Below the pieces are notes generated by a model. The model was not told the origin of the DNA. It saw only the letters and a list, made by a program, of their open reading frames with translations, and did no database searches. From positions 496,001-560,000 of the forward strand of contig NZ_CP048000.1 in NCBI RefSeq assembly GCF_009931695.1: a DNA stretch of 64,000 nucleotides, in the 5' to 3' direction. Positions 8,138-17,058 of the stretch are shown piece after piece. The first letter of the stretch is position 1. Each line of letters starts with the position of its first letter. The stretch comes from Anaerocolumna sedimenticola. Its GTDB lineage: Bacteria; Bacillota; Clostridia; Lachnospirales; Lachnospiraceae. A program made the position numbers and the translations under genes.

Positions 8138-9001
8138 TTACTTAAAAAAGGAAATAATGATAAGATTTAGTGTTCCCAGAACTCCTGTAACAATCCAGCT
8201 TGAATTTAATGCAAACTGCCATTTTGTTCTGGCAAAAGCGTTATCAATGATAATTTCTAAGAAATATGCCAGGAAACATGCTATCACTGCAAACACATAA
8301 CTGATTGGATTTTTATAAGCAAAAAATATAAATACCAAGGTTAAGGCGATTATTGTCTCATACCAGTGTGTTACTTCTATAACCGCAAGATCTTTTCCCG
8401 AATATTCTGTTGTTATCCCCTGTACAACTTCCTGGTGGCCATGATGTCCCATACTAAAGTCAAAAGGTGATTTTCTCAGCTTAAATGTTAATATAAATAA
8501 CAGACCCAAAAACATACCCGGCAGAGATAAAATAGACGGTGTAGATGCCGTTATTATGTCTTTAATAAAAAAGCTCTTATCTACATAATATAATCCGATA
8601 CCGGTAAGAAGTACCATTGGTTCATAAGCCATCATCTGCAGAAGCTCTCTCTCTGACCCAATTAAACTATAAGGTGAATTTGAAGCATACCCACCTAATA
8701 CGAAAAATATAGAGCCCAGAGTGAGTGCAAATATTGCAAGTAAGATGTCTCCTCCCGTCAGCATAATAACGGTAGTAAATACGACAAATATTAATGCGAT
8801 ATATACAAAGAAACGATGCATTAAATTTACTTCTATCGATTCTTTTTGTAATAGTTTTAATACATCATAAAACGGCTGTAATATGGGAGGACCCTGCCTG
8901 CCTTGCATTCTGGCAGTTATGACACGGTCAAAACCCGTTAATAATCCACCAGCCAATGGTGTTAAAATAATAATTGCGATTATACTTAATATAAACATCA
9001 T
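8138..9001 (-). CDS. echB: EchB, NuoH-like membrane subunit
   Basis: EchB anchors the hydrophilic arm of the hydrogenase and takes part in coupling electron flow to ion translocation. The 287-residue protein is strongly hydrophobic with about eight membrane segments and keeps the NuoH signatures GFDRVITARMQGRQGPPILQ and GSERELLQMMAYEP. The ATG at 9001 overlaps the echA stop (ATGATG/TGA) and has GGAGG ten bases upstream; the frame extending to 9070 lies inside echA and is rejected. Confidence 0.95.
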   Translation of the reverse strand: MMFILSIIAIIILTPLAGGLLTGFDRVITARMQGRQGPPILQPFYDVLKLLQKESIEVNLMHRFFVYIALIFVVFTTVIMLTGGDILLAIFALTLGSIFFVLGGYASNSPYSLIGSERELLQMMAYEPMVLLTGIGLYYVDKSFFIKDIITASTPSILSLPGMFLGLLFILTFKLRKSPFDFSMGHHGHQEVVQGITTEYSGKDLAVIEVTHWYETIIALTLVFIFFAYKNPISYVFAVIACFLAYFLEIIIDNAFARTKWQFALNSSWIVTGVLGTLNLIIISFFK

Positions 9002-10908
9002 TTTGCAAATCCTCCAATCAGAAGTACTACTCCAGCACATAAAACACAGATGGATATTATGTTGCACCAAAATGATAATTTCTGAGTTCCAAAATAACTT
9101 TCCAGATACCAGTTACGTAATTCCACCTTACGTTTTTCCCCGTTTCCTCCGTAAAATGACTCATTATCCCCGGTATTTTCACCTGCCATGTAAATCGGTA
9201 CTATTCTACGCTTATCCTGTTTATAGATTGGTATAAAGCTGATCGGTATAATTAATAACATAGCAAGCATGATAATCATAATCTTAACATCGCTGGTGCC
9301 AATCGGTATCACAGCGTTTGTTCCATATAAATTGGTAAGATACGGAATAAGCGCAAATTTTGATATAAGTGGAAAAGTAAAACAGGATACCACTACTAAA
9401 ACTGCCTGTATGAAAATCGGAATTTCCTCTTCCGCAAAAAAAGTATGTTTGTTGACTTTTTTAGCATTTGCATTGGATACCAGTTTGCCCATCCATTTTG
9501 TCCAGTAAAAAAGAGTTGCCGCACTGCCGTAAGCTATTACAATTACTGTAAATATATGATTGGAATCAATAAAAGCTTTCATAGCAACCCATTTTGATAT
9601 AAGCATACCAAATGGTGCAAGGAACATACCAGCGATTCCTATAATCATATATAAGGAAAGCTTTCGGGATACATGGAGTAAGATATCCATATCTTCAACA
9701 TTTCTGCTTCCCAACTGATGTTCAATAGATCCAACGGATAAGAACAGCAGGGACTTGGAAACAGCGTGGAATATAACTAATAAAATAGCCGCCCAGATGG
9801 ATTCCTGGGTTCCGACACTGGCACAGATTACGATGAGTCCTAAATTTGCTATCGTTGAATATGCCAAAATCTTCTTCGCATCGCTTTGGGAAATTGCAAT
9901 TAAAGAGCAGATCAGGAAAGTGATACAACCCATAGTTGTTACTATAATACCTACTGAAGTAAGTCCTAATAACGGCGCTAACCTGATAATAAGGTAAACC
10001 CCTGCTTTAACCATCGTAGCTGAATGTAACAAAGCGGAAGACGGTGTGGGTGCCACCATGGCGCCAAGGAGCCATGAAGAAAAAGGCAGTCCCGCCGATT
10101 TCGTAAGTGCGGCAACGGAGAGTAAGAATACCGGAATCATAACCATTGCCTCTGGTTGCATTGCTATTAATGCGGATAACTCTAAGGTCTTAAAATTAAT
10201 ACCGATAAATACGATTGCAGCCGCAAACGCAAGACCCCCTCCTAAATTAATTGCCAGAGCACGGAAAGAATTGTTTTTAGCCTCTTCCGTTTTGGTATAA
10301 CCAATAAGTAAATAAGAACATAACGTAGTCAATTCCCAGCAGAAGTACAACCAGGTTAAGTTATTACTCAAAACTAATCCAAACATTGCTGAAAGAAATA
10401 AGAATAATATTGCTAAGAAAAAATGTTTTCTTTCTGTATATTCCTTATGATGAGTATGGTACCATTTCATATATCCTACGGCATATAAACATATAAGACT
10501 TCCTATAATTCCTATGATTAATACCATGATTGCAGTAAGCTTATCAAAGATTATACCTGTCTCAATTTCAATACCTTGTTTCCTGGTCAATTCAAACCAA
10601 AGTATTAACGGTGTTTGAATTGCTGCAAATACCGATACAATATACTTTTTGTTTTTTAAGCCTGCAATTATAATATAAGCTGCAACCAGGGTTTCAACTG
10701 CCATGATTAAGATATCGATGGCCTCCTCATTTGCGGGAGTAAAGGATATTCCACTATTAAAATATCGTATCGAAACAATTAAAGTCAGTATTAAAACTAT
10801 GAAAGAACCGGCTTTAACAACGGCATTTCTTATTCCGTCGTTTCTAACAAAAAAGGTTATAATGGATACTACCAATGGGAATAAAATTAATGCATAAATT
10901 ACATTCAT
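8998..10908 (-). CDS. echA: EchA, NuoL/MrpA-like ion-translocating membrane subunit
   Basis: EchA is the antiporter-like subunit that pumps H+ or Na+ when ferredoxin is oxidised. At 636 residues with about 16 predicted membrane segments it has the NuoL/NuoM core, including LTWLYFCWELTTLCSYLLIG and the LHSATMVKAGVYLI motif with its conserved His and Lys. The start at 10908 (MNVIYALILFP) has AAGGTGA in front; the longer frame from 10944 is not preferred. It is the first gene of the ech-hyp operon, about 40 bases downstream of a good promoter. Confidence 0.94.
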   Translation of the reverse strand: MNVIYALILFPLVVSIITFFVRNDGIRNAVVKAGSFIVLILTLIVSIRYFNSGISFTPANEEAIDILIMAVETLVAAYIIIAGLKNKKYIVSVFAAIQTPLILWFELTRKQGIEIETGIIFDKLTAIMVLIIGIIGSLICLYAVGYMKWYHTHHKEYTERKHFFLAILFLFLSAMFGLVLSNNLTWLYFCWELTTLCSYLLIGYTKTEEAKNNSFRALAINLGGGLAFAAAIVFIGINFKTLELSALIAMQPEAMVMIPVFLLSVAALTKSAGLPFSSWLLGAMVAPTPSSALLHSATMVKAGVYLIIRLAPLLGLTSVGIIVTTMGCITFLICSLIAISQSDAKKILAYSTIANLGLIVICASVGTQESIWAAILLVIFHAVSKSLLFLSVGSIEHQLGSRNVEDMDILLHVSRKLSLYMIIGIAGMFLAPFGMLISKWVAMKAFIDSNHIFTVIVIAYGSAATLFYWTKWMGKLVSNANAKKVNKHTFFAEEEIPIFIQAVLVVVSCFTFPLISKFALIPYLTNLYGTNAVIPIGTSDVKIMIIMLAMLLIIPISFIPIYKQDKRRIVPIYMAGENTGDNESFYGGNGEKRKVELRNWYLESYFGTQKLSFWCNIISICVLCAGVVLLIGGFAK

Positions 10909-10952
10909 AATCGTCACCTTATCCAAATAATATACAAATTTCACAACGACTT

Positions 10953-10981
10953 ATTATAGCACAGTGCTTTTTCTTTTACAA
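10953..10981 (-). promoter_or_regulatory. Promoter of the ech-hyp operon
   Basis: On the minus strand TTGTAA (10981-10976) and TATAAT (10958-10953) are separated by exactly 17 bases. Transcription would start near 10946, giving a leader of about 40 bases before echA. No other equally good promoter was seen further into the operon. Confidence 0.65.
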
Positions 10982-11331
10982 TGTCGAACTTCGTTATTGT
11001 ATTGACAATGAATCAGCTAAATCAAATGAATATTTTATAAATTTAAAAAACAATTTATAAATTAATAGGTTAATCTACAAATTTTCCTTGACATTTGGTG
11101 ACTTTTGCAAGGAATATTTAAGGTAAGATTCTTTTTTGACTCTGATAAATATTTCACTAATTAAGCTTTTCAGTAGTAATATCAGCATTATAGCTAATTT
11201 TACAATAGATATTCGATATAAAAACAAAATTTTCTACAAACCAAACATTATATATTTCCATATAAATACACATATGGAAAATTAATTAACAAACTTATGA
11301 TTGCTATGCTTATGTTTATATACAACAAAAT
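10982..11331. other. AT-rich intergenic region without a gene
   Basis: About 350 bases between the ech promoter and the terminator of the next gene hold no credible reading frame. A 9-bp dyad TTTCCATAT...ATATGGAAA lies at 11255-11280 and could be an operator or a second hairpin; nothing else was recognised. Confidence 0.5.
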
Positions 11332-11391
11332 AGAACTGCTGCAAAATCCTCTGAAAGCTTGTTTAAGAAACAAAGATTCTGCAGCAGTTCT
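11332..11391 (-). terminator. Terminator of the Gfo/Idh-isomerase gene group
   Basis: The two 17-base arms 11332-11348 and 11375-11391 (AGAACTGCTGCA core) pair with one mismatch, and an inner CTTGTTT/AAACAAAG stem extends the structure. On the minus strand it follows the isomerase gene by 25 bases and is followed by TATTTTGTTG. Confidence 0.75.
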
Positions 11392-11415
11392 ATTTAATAA
11401 AAATCAGTACAATAC

Positions 11416-12135
11416 TTATTTTATTTTGTTTAAATAATCAAAATCATTATTAATACTATCCCATACCGGCTTATCATATTCCTCATGTTCAAGTACAAAA
11501 TATTTGGCATAAGCGGAAGCTTCTTTCACATTCTTCATATCGATGATGCCGTCACCCATATCCACATTTGCCTTGAGAGTATCTATCTGTTTCATATGGA
11601 TTAGTTCAACTTTCTTTCCCCATTTCTTAATATATTCCACAGGGTCAATACCGGCATAGGCTACCCAGAAAACATCCAGTTCCAGAATAACATTGTCACT
11701 TGTGTTCTCCGCAATCATATCTAACGGAAATTTACCGTCAATTTTAACAAACTCATGTGCATGGTTATGATATCCTATTTTAATATTCTCTTTGGCAGCT
11801 TTTTCCGCAGCAGTATTCAAAAGTTTTACTAAATGATCTACTTTTTCTTTTGTGTCTACTTCCGCATAAGGACATATGATGTACTTTGAACCGATAACCT
11901 TATTAAGTTCCAGTTCCTCCTCAAAGGAATTTTCAAATACCTGAAGTCCGGTATGGGTACCAACAGAATATAAATTATTCTCTTCTAAGAGAGCTTTTAA
12001 TTCCTCAGCATTTAAACCACCATATCCGGCAAATTCAACGCCTTTAAAGCCGATTTTTGAAACTTGTTCCACCGCTTTTTTAAAATCTTTATTTGTTTCT
12101 TCTTTGATTGAATATAATTGTAATGAAACTTCCAT
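11416..12135 (-). CDS. Sugar phosphate isomerase/epimerase (AP-endonuclease-2-type TIM barrel)
   Basis: A 239-residue cytoplasmic protein of the xylose isomerase-like TIM-barrel family (IolE/IolI/YcjR type). It shows the barrel strands and metal-site surroundings expected of the family: GFKGVEFAGYGG, the KIGYHNHAHEF segment with His, VILELDVFWVAYAGIDP and LIHMKQID. Members isomerise or epimerise keto-sugars or act on inositol derivatives. Together with the two Gfo/Idh/MocA dehydrogenases upstream it forms an oxidation-isomerisation set such as is used to rework unusual sugars or glycosides. The exact substrate cannot be read from sequence. Confidence 0.85.
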   Translation of the reverse strand: MEVSLQLYSIKEETNKDFKKAVEQVSKIGFKGVEFAGYGGLNAEELKALLEENNLYSVGTHTGLQVFENSFEEELELNKVIGSKYIICPYAEVDTKEKVDHLVKLLNTAAEKAAKENIKIGYHNHAHEFVKIDGKFPLDMIAENTSDNVILELDVFWVAYAGIDPVEYIKKWGKKVELIHMKQIDTLKANVDMGDGIIDMKNVKEASAYAKYFVLEHEEYDKPVWDSINNDFDYLNKIK

Positions 12136-12212
12136 CTATAGATACCTCGTTTATGTTTTTATAAATGCTAAGTCAAAGGGATATTCTTAGGTCCACTTGA
12201 CTGCTTGCAAGG

Positions 12213-13178
12213 TTAAACAGTTTCTTTTTTTCCGCTATGATAGGATTTATAAGCTGCTTCCATCATTCTGGTTAACATAATCGCGTCATCAATTCCAAAA
12301 GTTACTCCGTCTTTATTAAATTCACCTTTTGCCCACTGTACTACCGGGGATGGCAGTGCTTCCGGCAGACTTTCAGCTTCTACCCATTTACCGTCTGTAC
12401 TTTCCGTTGCATAAAATACACCGTTACGAATGAGTAGACATCCTTTCGTACCGCTAATCTCAAGGGTAGCAGGATTATATACGGATACAAAGCCGGTTTC
12501 TGATACGCCGATTGTTCCCTTCTCAAATTCCAGAAGGGATACCGCGTTATCTTCCACGCCTCTTCCGGTTACATCGGTAAAGGTGGATTGAACCGTCTTA
12601 GGTTCTCCCAAAAGCCAATTTAATAAGTACATAGGGTGTGCGCCTAAATCAATCATAGCACCGCCGCCGCACAGTTCTTTACTGTAAAAGTGCTCCGGCA
12701 GCCAATTACCAATACTTCCGTTATGAACATTACGCATTCTTGCATACGTAATCTGGCCTAGGGCACCGCTTGTAACCATCTGTTTAGCAAACAGAAACTC
12801 TTTGTCACATTTCTTAACCAAAGATAGTGTAATATCCGTATTATTTTTTACAAGTGCTTCTTTCATTTCCAAACAATCAGCAGTAGTTAAACCTAATACT
12901 TTTTCACTAAATACTTTTTTACCTGCATTTACTGCTTTAATAATTAACTCTTTATGCATAGAGGTTGGAGAAGTAATAATTAAACCCTCAATACTTTTAT
13001 CGGATAACAATTCATCATAATCCTCATAGAACTTTGCATTAAATTGTTCCGCATATTTCTTGCCGCGTTCTGCTTCTTCATCCCAAACAGCAGTTATTTT
13101 GCTGCCTGCCTTTTCTATTACTTCCCTCGAATACCCTTCTGCATGCACATGCCAGTAACTGATAACAGCAATATTCAT
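12213..13178 (-). CDS. Gfo/Idh/MocA family NAD(P)-dependent oxidoreductase
   Basis: A 321-residue sugar or inositol dehydrogenase. The N-terminal Rossmann domain is visible (VWDEEAERGKKYAEQFNAKFY, then ITSPTSMHKE), the usual EKP at the end of strand 5 reads SEKVLG, so the conserved Pro is replaced by Val, and the C-terminal alpha/beta domain begins around GGGAMIDLGAHPMYLLNWL, which carries the catalytic His. AGAGG stands 5 bases before the ATG. It lies between a second family member and the TIM-barrel isomerase. Confidence 0.88.
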   Translation of the reverse strand: MNIAVISYWHVHAEGYSREVIEKAGSKITAVWDEEAERGKKYAEQFNAKFYEDYDELLSDKSIEGLIITSPTSMHKELIIKAVNAGKKVFSEKVLGLTTADCLEMKEALVKNNTDITLSLVKKCDKEFLFAKQMVTSGALGQITYARMRNVHNGSIGNWLPEHFYSKELCGGGAMIDLGAHPMYLLNWLLGEPKTVQSTFTDVTGRGVEDNAVSLLEFEKGTIGVSETGFVSVYNPATLEISGTKGCLLIRNGVFYATESTDGKWVEAESLPEALPSPVVQWAKGEFNKDGVTFGIDDAIMLTRMMEAAYKSYHSGKKETV

Positions 13179-13234
13179 ATTTACCTCTCGTTCTGCCGCG
13201 CGGGCGGCATCTAAAATAATTGGGGAAGGAGTTT

Positions 13235-13261
13235 AAAATGAGCACTGTTCGTGCTCATTTT
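13235..13261. terminator. Hairpin between the two dehydrogenase genes
   Basis: AAAATGAGCAC and GTGCTCATTTT form an 11-bp perfect stem with a 5-base loop. The short T run on each side suggests a weak terminator or attenuating hairpin inside the gene group. Confidence 0.6.
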
Positions 13262-13334
13262 AACTGTCTTACCAAGTGAATGATATGTATCTTATTTATT
13301 GAAGATATTTTACTTGAAACTTTCTGTATTTTAA

Positions 13335-14417
13335 TTAGTCAAAATAAACCGGCTGTCCTGATTTAGCTGATTTATAAATTGCTTCCAGAATTTCGGATAC
13401 AACACAAGCCTGTTCTGGTTTTACAACAACTTCAGTATCATTCTTTACCGCATCAATCCAACGTCTTGCTTCTACTTCTGCAGGATTACTGGAAACTCCT
13501 TCATAGAAAGCAACACCGCCGCTTGCCATATCAGGTTTTACTTCAATCAAACGGTTAAACTCACCTTTATTAATTGTTACGCCGTTTTTAATCTGCGCAC
13601 CTGCATCAGTTCCGCAAAGCATTGTGCTTCCTTCCGGAATTGGTTCACTGGTATTAAGTGCCCAGCTTGCTTCTAAGATAATGGTAGCACCGTTTTTCAT
13701 AACGATAAAACCAAAAGCAGAATCTTCCATGGTATGCTGGTCTTTATCCCAGCCGCCCCAAGGGTTGCCGCATTCGGCATTATTTACTTTTTTATAGGTT
13801 GTTCCAACAACCATCTTAGGTTCATAGTTATTCATAAGGTATAAAGTTACATCTAAGGAATGGGTTCCTATATCAATTAACGGACCTCCGCCTTGTTCAT
13901 ATTCATTTAAGAAAACACCCCAGTTAGGAGTTCCTCTTCTTCTTACTGCATATGCTTTAGCAAAATAAATTTCTCCTAAATCACCGCGTTCAATAACACT
14001 CTTTAAGTAAATGGATTCCGGTTTATGTCTGTGCTGATATCCGATGGTCAGTTTCTTACCGGTTTCTTTTGCAGCCTGAACCATCTTTCTTGCATCTTCA
14101 GCAGTTTTTGCCATAGGTTTTTCACACATAACATGTTTTCCTGCATGAAGGGAATCAATTGAGATAGGTGCATGAGAACGGTTTGGTGTACATACATGAA
14201 CTACTTCAATTTCAGGATCCTTTAATAATTCTTGATAATCGGTATAAACCTTAGCATCCGGTGTACCGTATTTTTCTTTTGCTTTTTGTGCCCTTTCTTC
14301 TACGATATCACAAAAAGCTACCATTTCCACATCAGACAGTTTACTTAAAGAAGGCATATGCTTTCCGTTTGCAATTCCTCCACAGCCAATAATGCCAACT
14401 TTTACTTTCTTCTCCAT
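13335..14417 (-). CDS. Gfo/Idh/MocA family NAD(P)-dependent oxidoreductase
   Basis: A 360-residue dehydrogenase. It has the dinucleotide-binding GIIGCGGIANGKHMPSL near the N-terminus, the canonical CEKPMAKT motif with its lysine, and GGGPLIDIGTHSLDVTLYLM containing the catalytic His. It is clearly related to the neighbouring 321-residue protein but not a recent duplicate. It is transcribed away from the AraC regulator at 14575, which shares its 157-base upstream region and is the obvious candidate controller. Confidence 0.9.
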   Translation of the reverse strand: MEKKVKVGIIGCGGIANGKHMPSLSKLSDVEMVAFCDIVEERAQKAKEKYGTPDAKVYTDYQELLKDPEIEVVHVCTPNRSHAPISIDSLHAGKHVMCEKPMAKTAEDARKMVQAAKETGKKLTIGYQHRHKPESIYLKSVIERGDLGEIYFAKAYAVRRRGTPNWGVFLNEYEQGGGPLIDIGTHSLDVTLYLMNNYEPKMVVGTTYKKVNNAECGNPWGGWDKDQHTMEDSAFGFIVMKNGATIILEASWALNTSEPIPEGSTMLCGTDAGAQIKNGVTINKGEFNRLIEVKPDMASGGVAFYEGVSSNPAEVEARRWIDAVKNDTEVVVKPEQACVVSEILEAIYKSAKSGQPVYFD

Positions 14418-14574
14418 AGTGTTTATCTCCTTTAATAATATTTTTGGCAGGTTTGATTAACATCGATACCCTTATAACCAAACCATTTATATTACTTTAC
14501 TAAAATATAGCATAATGCCTCTTTTTATGATATAATAATTTTAGGATAAAATATCAATTTTTTGTCATTGGGGG

Positions 14575-15489
14575 ATGTTAGTTTTGGAGTATACTTATTA
14601 CGTAGAGAAAAAAGATATGATAGGTGACCTACCTCTGCCATTTAGCGTACATAATCAGGTATCTAACGGTGCCGTTACCATGGCGTATGCCCATATCCAT
14701 GATTATATAGAAATACTTTATGCTCTGTCAGGTGAATACCGGATTTTATTAAATAACAAAGATTATTATTTTAGCACCGGAGATATGGTACTGATTAATT
14801 CCAATGAAATACACAATATTATTTCCTTGTCTGAAGGTTATAATAATTATATTGTAATTAAGTTTGAGCCGGAAATACTTTATACCACGACTCAGTCCGT
14901 TTTTGAAATGAAATATGTTATGCCTTTTATTTTAAATGAATCCACTCACCAGAAAGTATTTAAAAAAGAAGAAATAGAATGTTCCGTAATTCCTGAGATT
15001 ATAAAAGGGATTTCAAAAGAATATGCGGAGAAGAAATACGGCTATGAGCTAGCCATAAGAGCCGATATTTTTAATCTGTTTTTATTCATTCTGCGTCGTT
15101 GGAATGCACAGAATATTGATTTGAATATAAATCAGAATATGAATAAGGATATGGTAAGGCGTATGCAGGTAGTGTTTGACTATGTGGAAAATAACTATCA
15201 AAATGACATAACATCCCTGGATATGGCTGATATCTGCAGTCTGAGTTACAGCTATTTTTCCAGGGCATTTAAAAAAATTATAAAAAAGAATTTTAAAGAA
15301 TATTTAAATTATGTACGGATATCCAAAGCAGAAAAACTGTTAAGCACTTCTGATTTAAATATCACAGAAATTGCCCTGGCAGTAGGCTTCTCTACTTCCA
15401 GCTACTTTATTTCCCAATTTAAGCAATTTAAGGGTATCACACCAAAACAGTTCCAGAATAAGTATATGCGTTCTGAATTGGTTAAATAA
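14575..15489 (+). CDS. AraC-family transcriptional regulator with cupin sensor domain
   Basis: This 304-residue protein has an N-terminal cupin-type sugar-binding domain (AYAHIHDYIEILYALSGEYR, about residues 35-55) and a C-terminal double helix-turn-helix of the AraC/XylS type (about residues 205-300, ending with ITEIALAVGFSTSSYFISQF and GITPKQFQ). It is divergent from the Gfo/Idh gene and probably senses a product of that pathway. GGGGG directly abuts the ATG at 14575, so a TTG at 14584 with better spacing is a realistic alternative start. Confidence 0.9.
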   Translation: MLVLEYTYYVEKKDMIGDLPLPFSVHNQVSNGAVTMAYAHIHDYIEILYALSGEYRILLNNKDYYFSTGDMVLINSNEIHNIISLSEGYNNYIVIKFEPEILYTTTQSVFEMKYVMPFILNESTHQKVFKKEEIECSVIPEIIKGISKEYAEKKYGYELAIRADIFNLFLFILRRWNAQNIDLNINQNMNKDMVRRMQVVFDYVENNYQNDITSLDMADICSLSYSYFSRAFKKIIKKNFKEYLNYVRISKAEKLLSTSDLNITEIALAVGFSTSSYFISQFKQFKGITPKQFQNKYMRSELVK

Positions 15490-15497
15490 ATTATTAG

Positions 15498-15770
15498 GAT
15501 TCGAGCGTCAAAAGCCAAATTTATACTATGGTTCCGTCAATTTGCACAATTTATATTTTGATTACATGATGCAGAATATAGTTCAATCGTAACACGCTCT
15601 CGCTTGGATGAAGTACGTAGTGGTACATAAGGTCCTAAAATACAGGACCCAAGTACCAACGACTTCATACAGTTACTCATCGAACTATATTCATCATCAC
15701 GCTAATGTAGAGTTATAGATGTGCAAATCGACGAATGTAAAATATTTGTATGGCTTTTGACGCTCGAATC
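15498..15770. repeat. Palindromic repeat family A, full-length copy 1
   Basis: A 273-base element with perfect 20-bp terminal inverted repeats, GATTCGAGCGTCAAAAGCCA at the left and its complement at the right. The interior is also palindromic, with arms around 15619-15667 (GAAGTACGTAGTGGTAC against GTACCAACGACTTC). The copy at 23890-24161 has nearly the same interior in inverted orientation. No coding capacity; MITE-like. Confidence 0.88.
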
Positions 15771-15773
15771 TTA

Positions 15774-15924
15774 TAAGGCAATTGAGAAAATATATAGTTT
15801 TTTGAATATACCACACAATTAATACAAATTTCAGAGCTTCAATTGCCCTATGGGACAGATTTGGCTCTGAGATTGTATTAATTGCATGGCATATAGATAC
15901 AATATATGAGTTTCGCAATAACTT
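15774..15924. repeat. Palindromic repeat family B, copy 2
   Basis: About 150 bases with imperfect inverted ends (AAGGCAATTGAGAAA and TTTCGCAATAACTT) and inner arms CAATTAATACAAATTTCAGAG and its counterpart. It directly abuts family A copy 1. Matching copies lie at 2310, 19479 and 19640. A 73-codon frame across it is a by-product of the palindrome. Confidence 0.82.
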
Positions 15925-15962
15925 AAATAAATTAAATAAAAGAGGAAGTGCACTATCCTTAG

Positions 15963-16832
15963 TTACTTTCGAAATTCTTTTATATCCCTGTAGGTTATCA
16001 TTTTAATACCGGCGTCTTTTAAAGCATATTTATAATCCTCATCACCCATTAAACGGTATTCACGTACACGCCTCTGCCAGGTAGGATTGATAAATTTAAT
16101 CTCTTCTGTCTCTTTGGAAGGATGAATATAAGTTTCCGTTATGCCCTCCGGTAAATGATACATTCTGGTAATCATCATATTTTTAAAACTTTCATAGGTT
16201 TCTTCCGGTTCGGGAGCATATGGATGAGTCAGTAAATAGTCCGGTGTTAATATTCCCATGCTGTCAGCCAGGCTGCTGATCTGTTTAAAGAAGACCAGGT
16301 TCTCAGGCGATTCCAATGGCCTAAGCAAAGAATCATCTTTATAGTAATTTCTAAAAAAACGAAATGGAAGTTTTCCGTTTTTAGAGCAAAGTTCAAATAC
16401 AATGGGAAGATAGCATTCTCCATAGATGCCATATAAACTACCCATGTGGTTATCCACATGAGACAGGTTTAATCCCCAGTTGATACATTTCTCAAACTGC
16501 GCTTCGATTTCTTTTCTTACTTCTTCTTCCTTTGCATGTCTGGCAAACTCTTCACAGCTTGGATAAAGATAACCGTCTTTATCTTCGATTGAAGTGCCAT
16601 GAGTCAGGCTTTTCGATTTCATATTAACCCATTCACTGGTAAAAGTAAGATGCAAGCCGACGTTTAATACTTCGTTGCGGATACACCAGGAAGCTGCTTC
16701 ATTAAACCCTGGTGTACAAGGCATAATCGTTGCGGATGAAACCAGTTGTTCTTCCAACAATTCAAATATAGCTTCATTAACCGATGTACATTGGCCGAAA
16801 TCATCCGTATTCATAATAAGATAACGTTCCAT
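15963..16832 (-). CDS. YdjC/ChbG-family carbohydrate deacetylase
   Basis: ChbG-type enzymes remove an acetyl group from N,N'-diacetylchitobiose or its 6-phosphate with a divalent metal. The 289-residue protein shows the metal and catalytic residues of the family: the Asp pair in MNTDDFGQC near the N-terminus, NVGLHLTFTSEW with its His, and LSHVDNHMGSLYG. The C-terminal LLTHPYAPEPEE also carries a conserved His. In E. coli chb the deacetylase is needed before a GH4 enzyme can act, and here a GH4 gene lies 1.3 kb upstream in the same direction. AGGAGGG precedes the ATG. Confidence 0.85.
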   Translation of the reverse strand: MERYLIMNTDDFGQCTSVNEAIFELLEEQLVSSATIMPCTPGFNEAASWCIRNEVLNVGLHLTFTSEWVNMKSKSLTHGTSIEDKDGYLYPSCEEFARHAKEEEVRKEIEAQFEKCINWGLNLSHVDNHMGSLYGIYGECYLPIVFELCSKNGKLPFRFFRNYYKDDSLLRPLESPENLVFFKQISSLADSMGILTPDYLLTHPYAPEPEETYESFKNMMITRMYHLPEGITETYIHPSKETEEIKFINPTWQRRVREYRLMGDEDYKYALKDAGIKMITYRDIKEFRK

Positions 16833-16860
16833 TGATTACCCTCCTGATTTAAATACTATT

Positions 16861-17012
16861 ATGATTCGCCCGTCAAAAGCCAGTTTTAATTATGGTTCCG
16901 TCAATTTGCACATTTTATATTTTGATAGCATGATGTATCACACTAATATGAGTTGTAGTTGTGCAAATCGACAAATGTAAATTATTTGTATGGCTTTGGT
17001 CAGGCGAATCAT
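16861..17012. repeat. Palindromic repeat family A, short internally deleted copy
   Basis: About 150 bases. The ends ATGATTCGCC...GTCAAAAGCCA and the matching right end GGCTTTGGTCAGGCGAATCAT frame the same sub-terminal blocks as the long copies (GGTTCCGTCAATTTGCAC and GTGCAAATCGACAAATGTAAA), but the central 120 bases are missing. Confidence 0.85.
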
Positions 17013-17058
17013 TATATTACTGACATACTATAATCCTTAGAGAAAATGCCCACCAGAT

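Noticed and set aside
15697..15918. A 73-codon minus-strand frame
   Set aside because: It lies across two palindromic repeats and has no ribosome-binding site or protein-like sequence.
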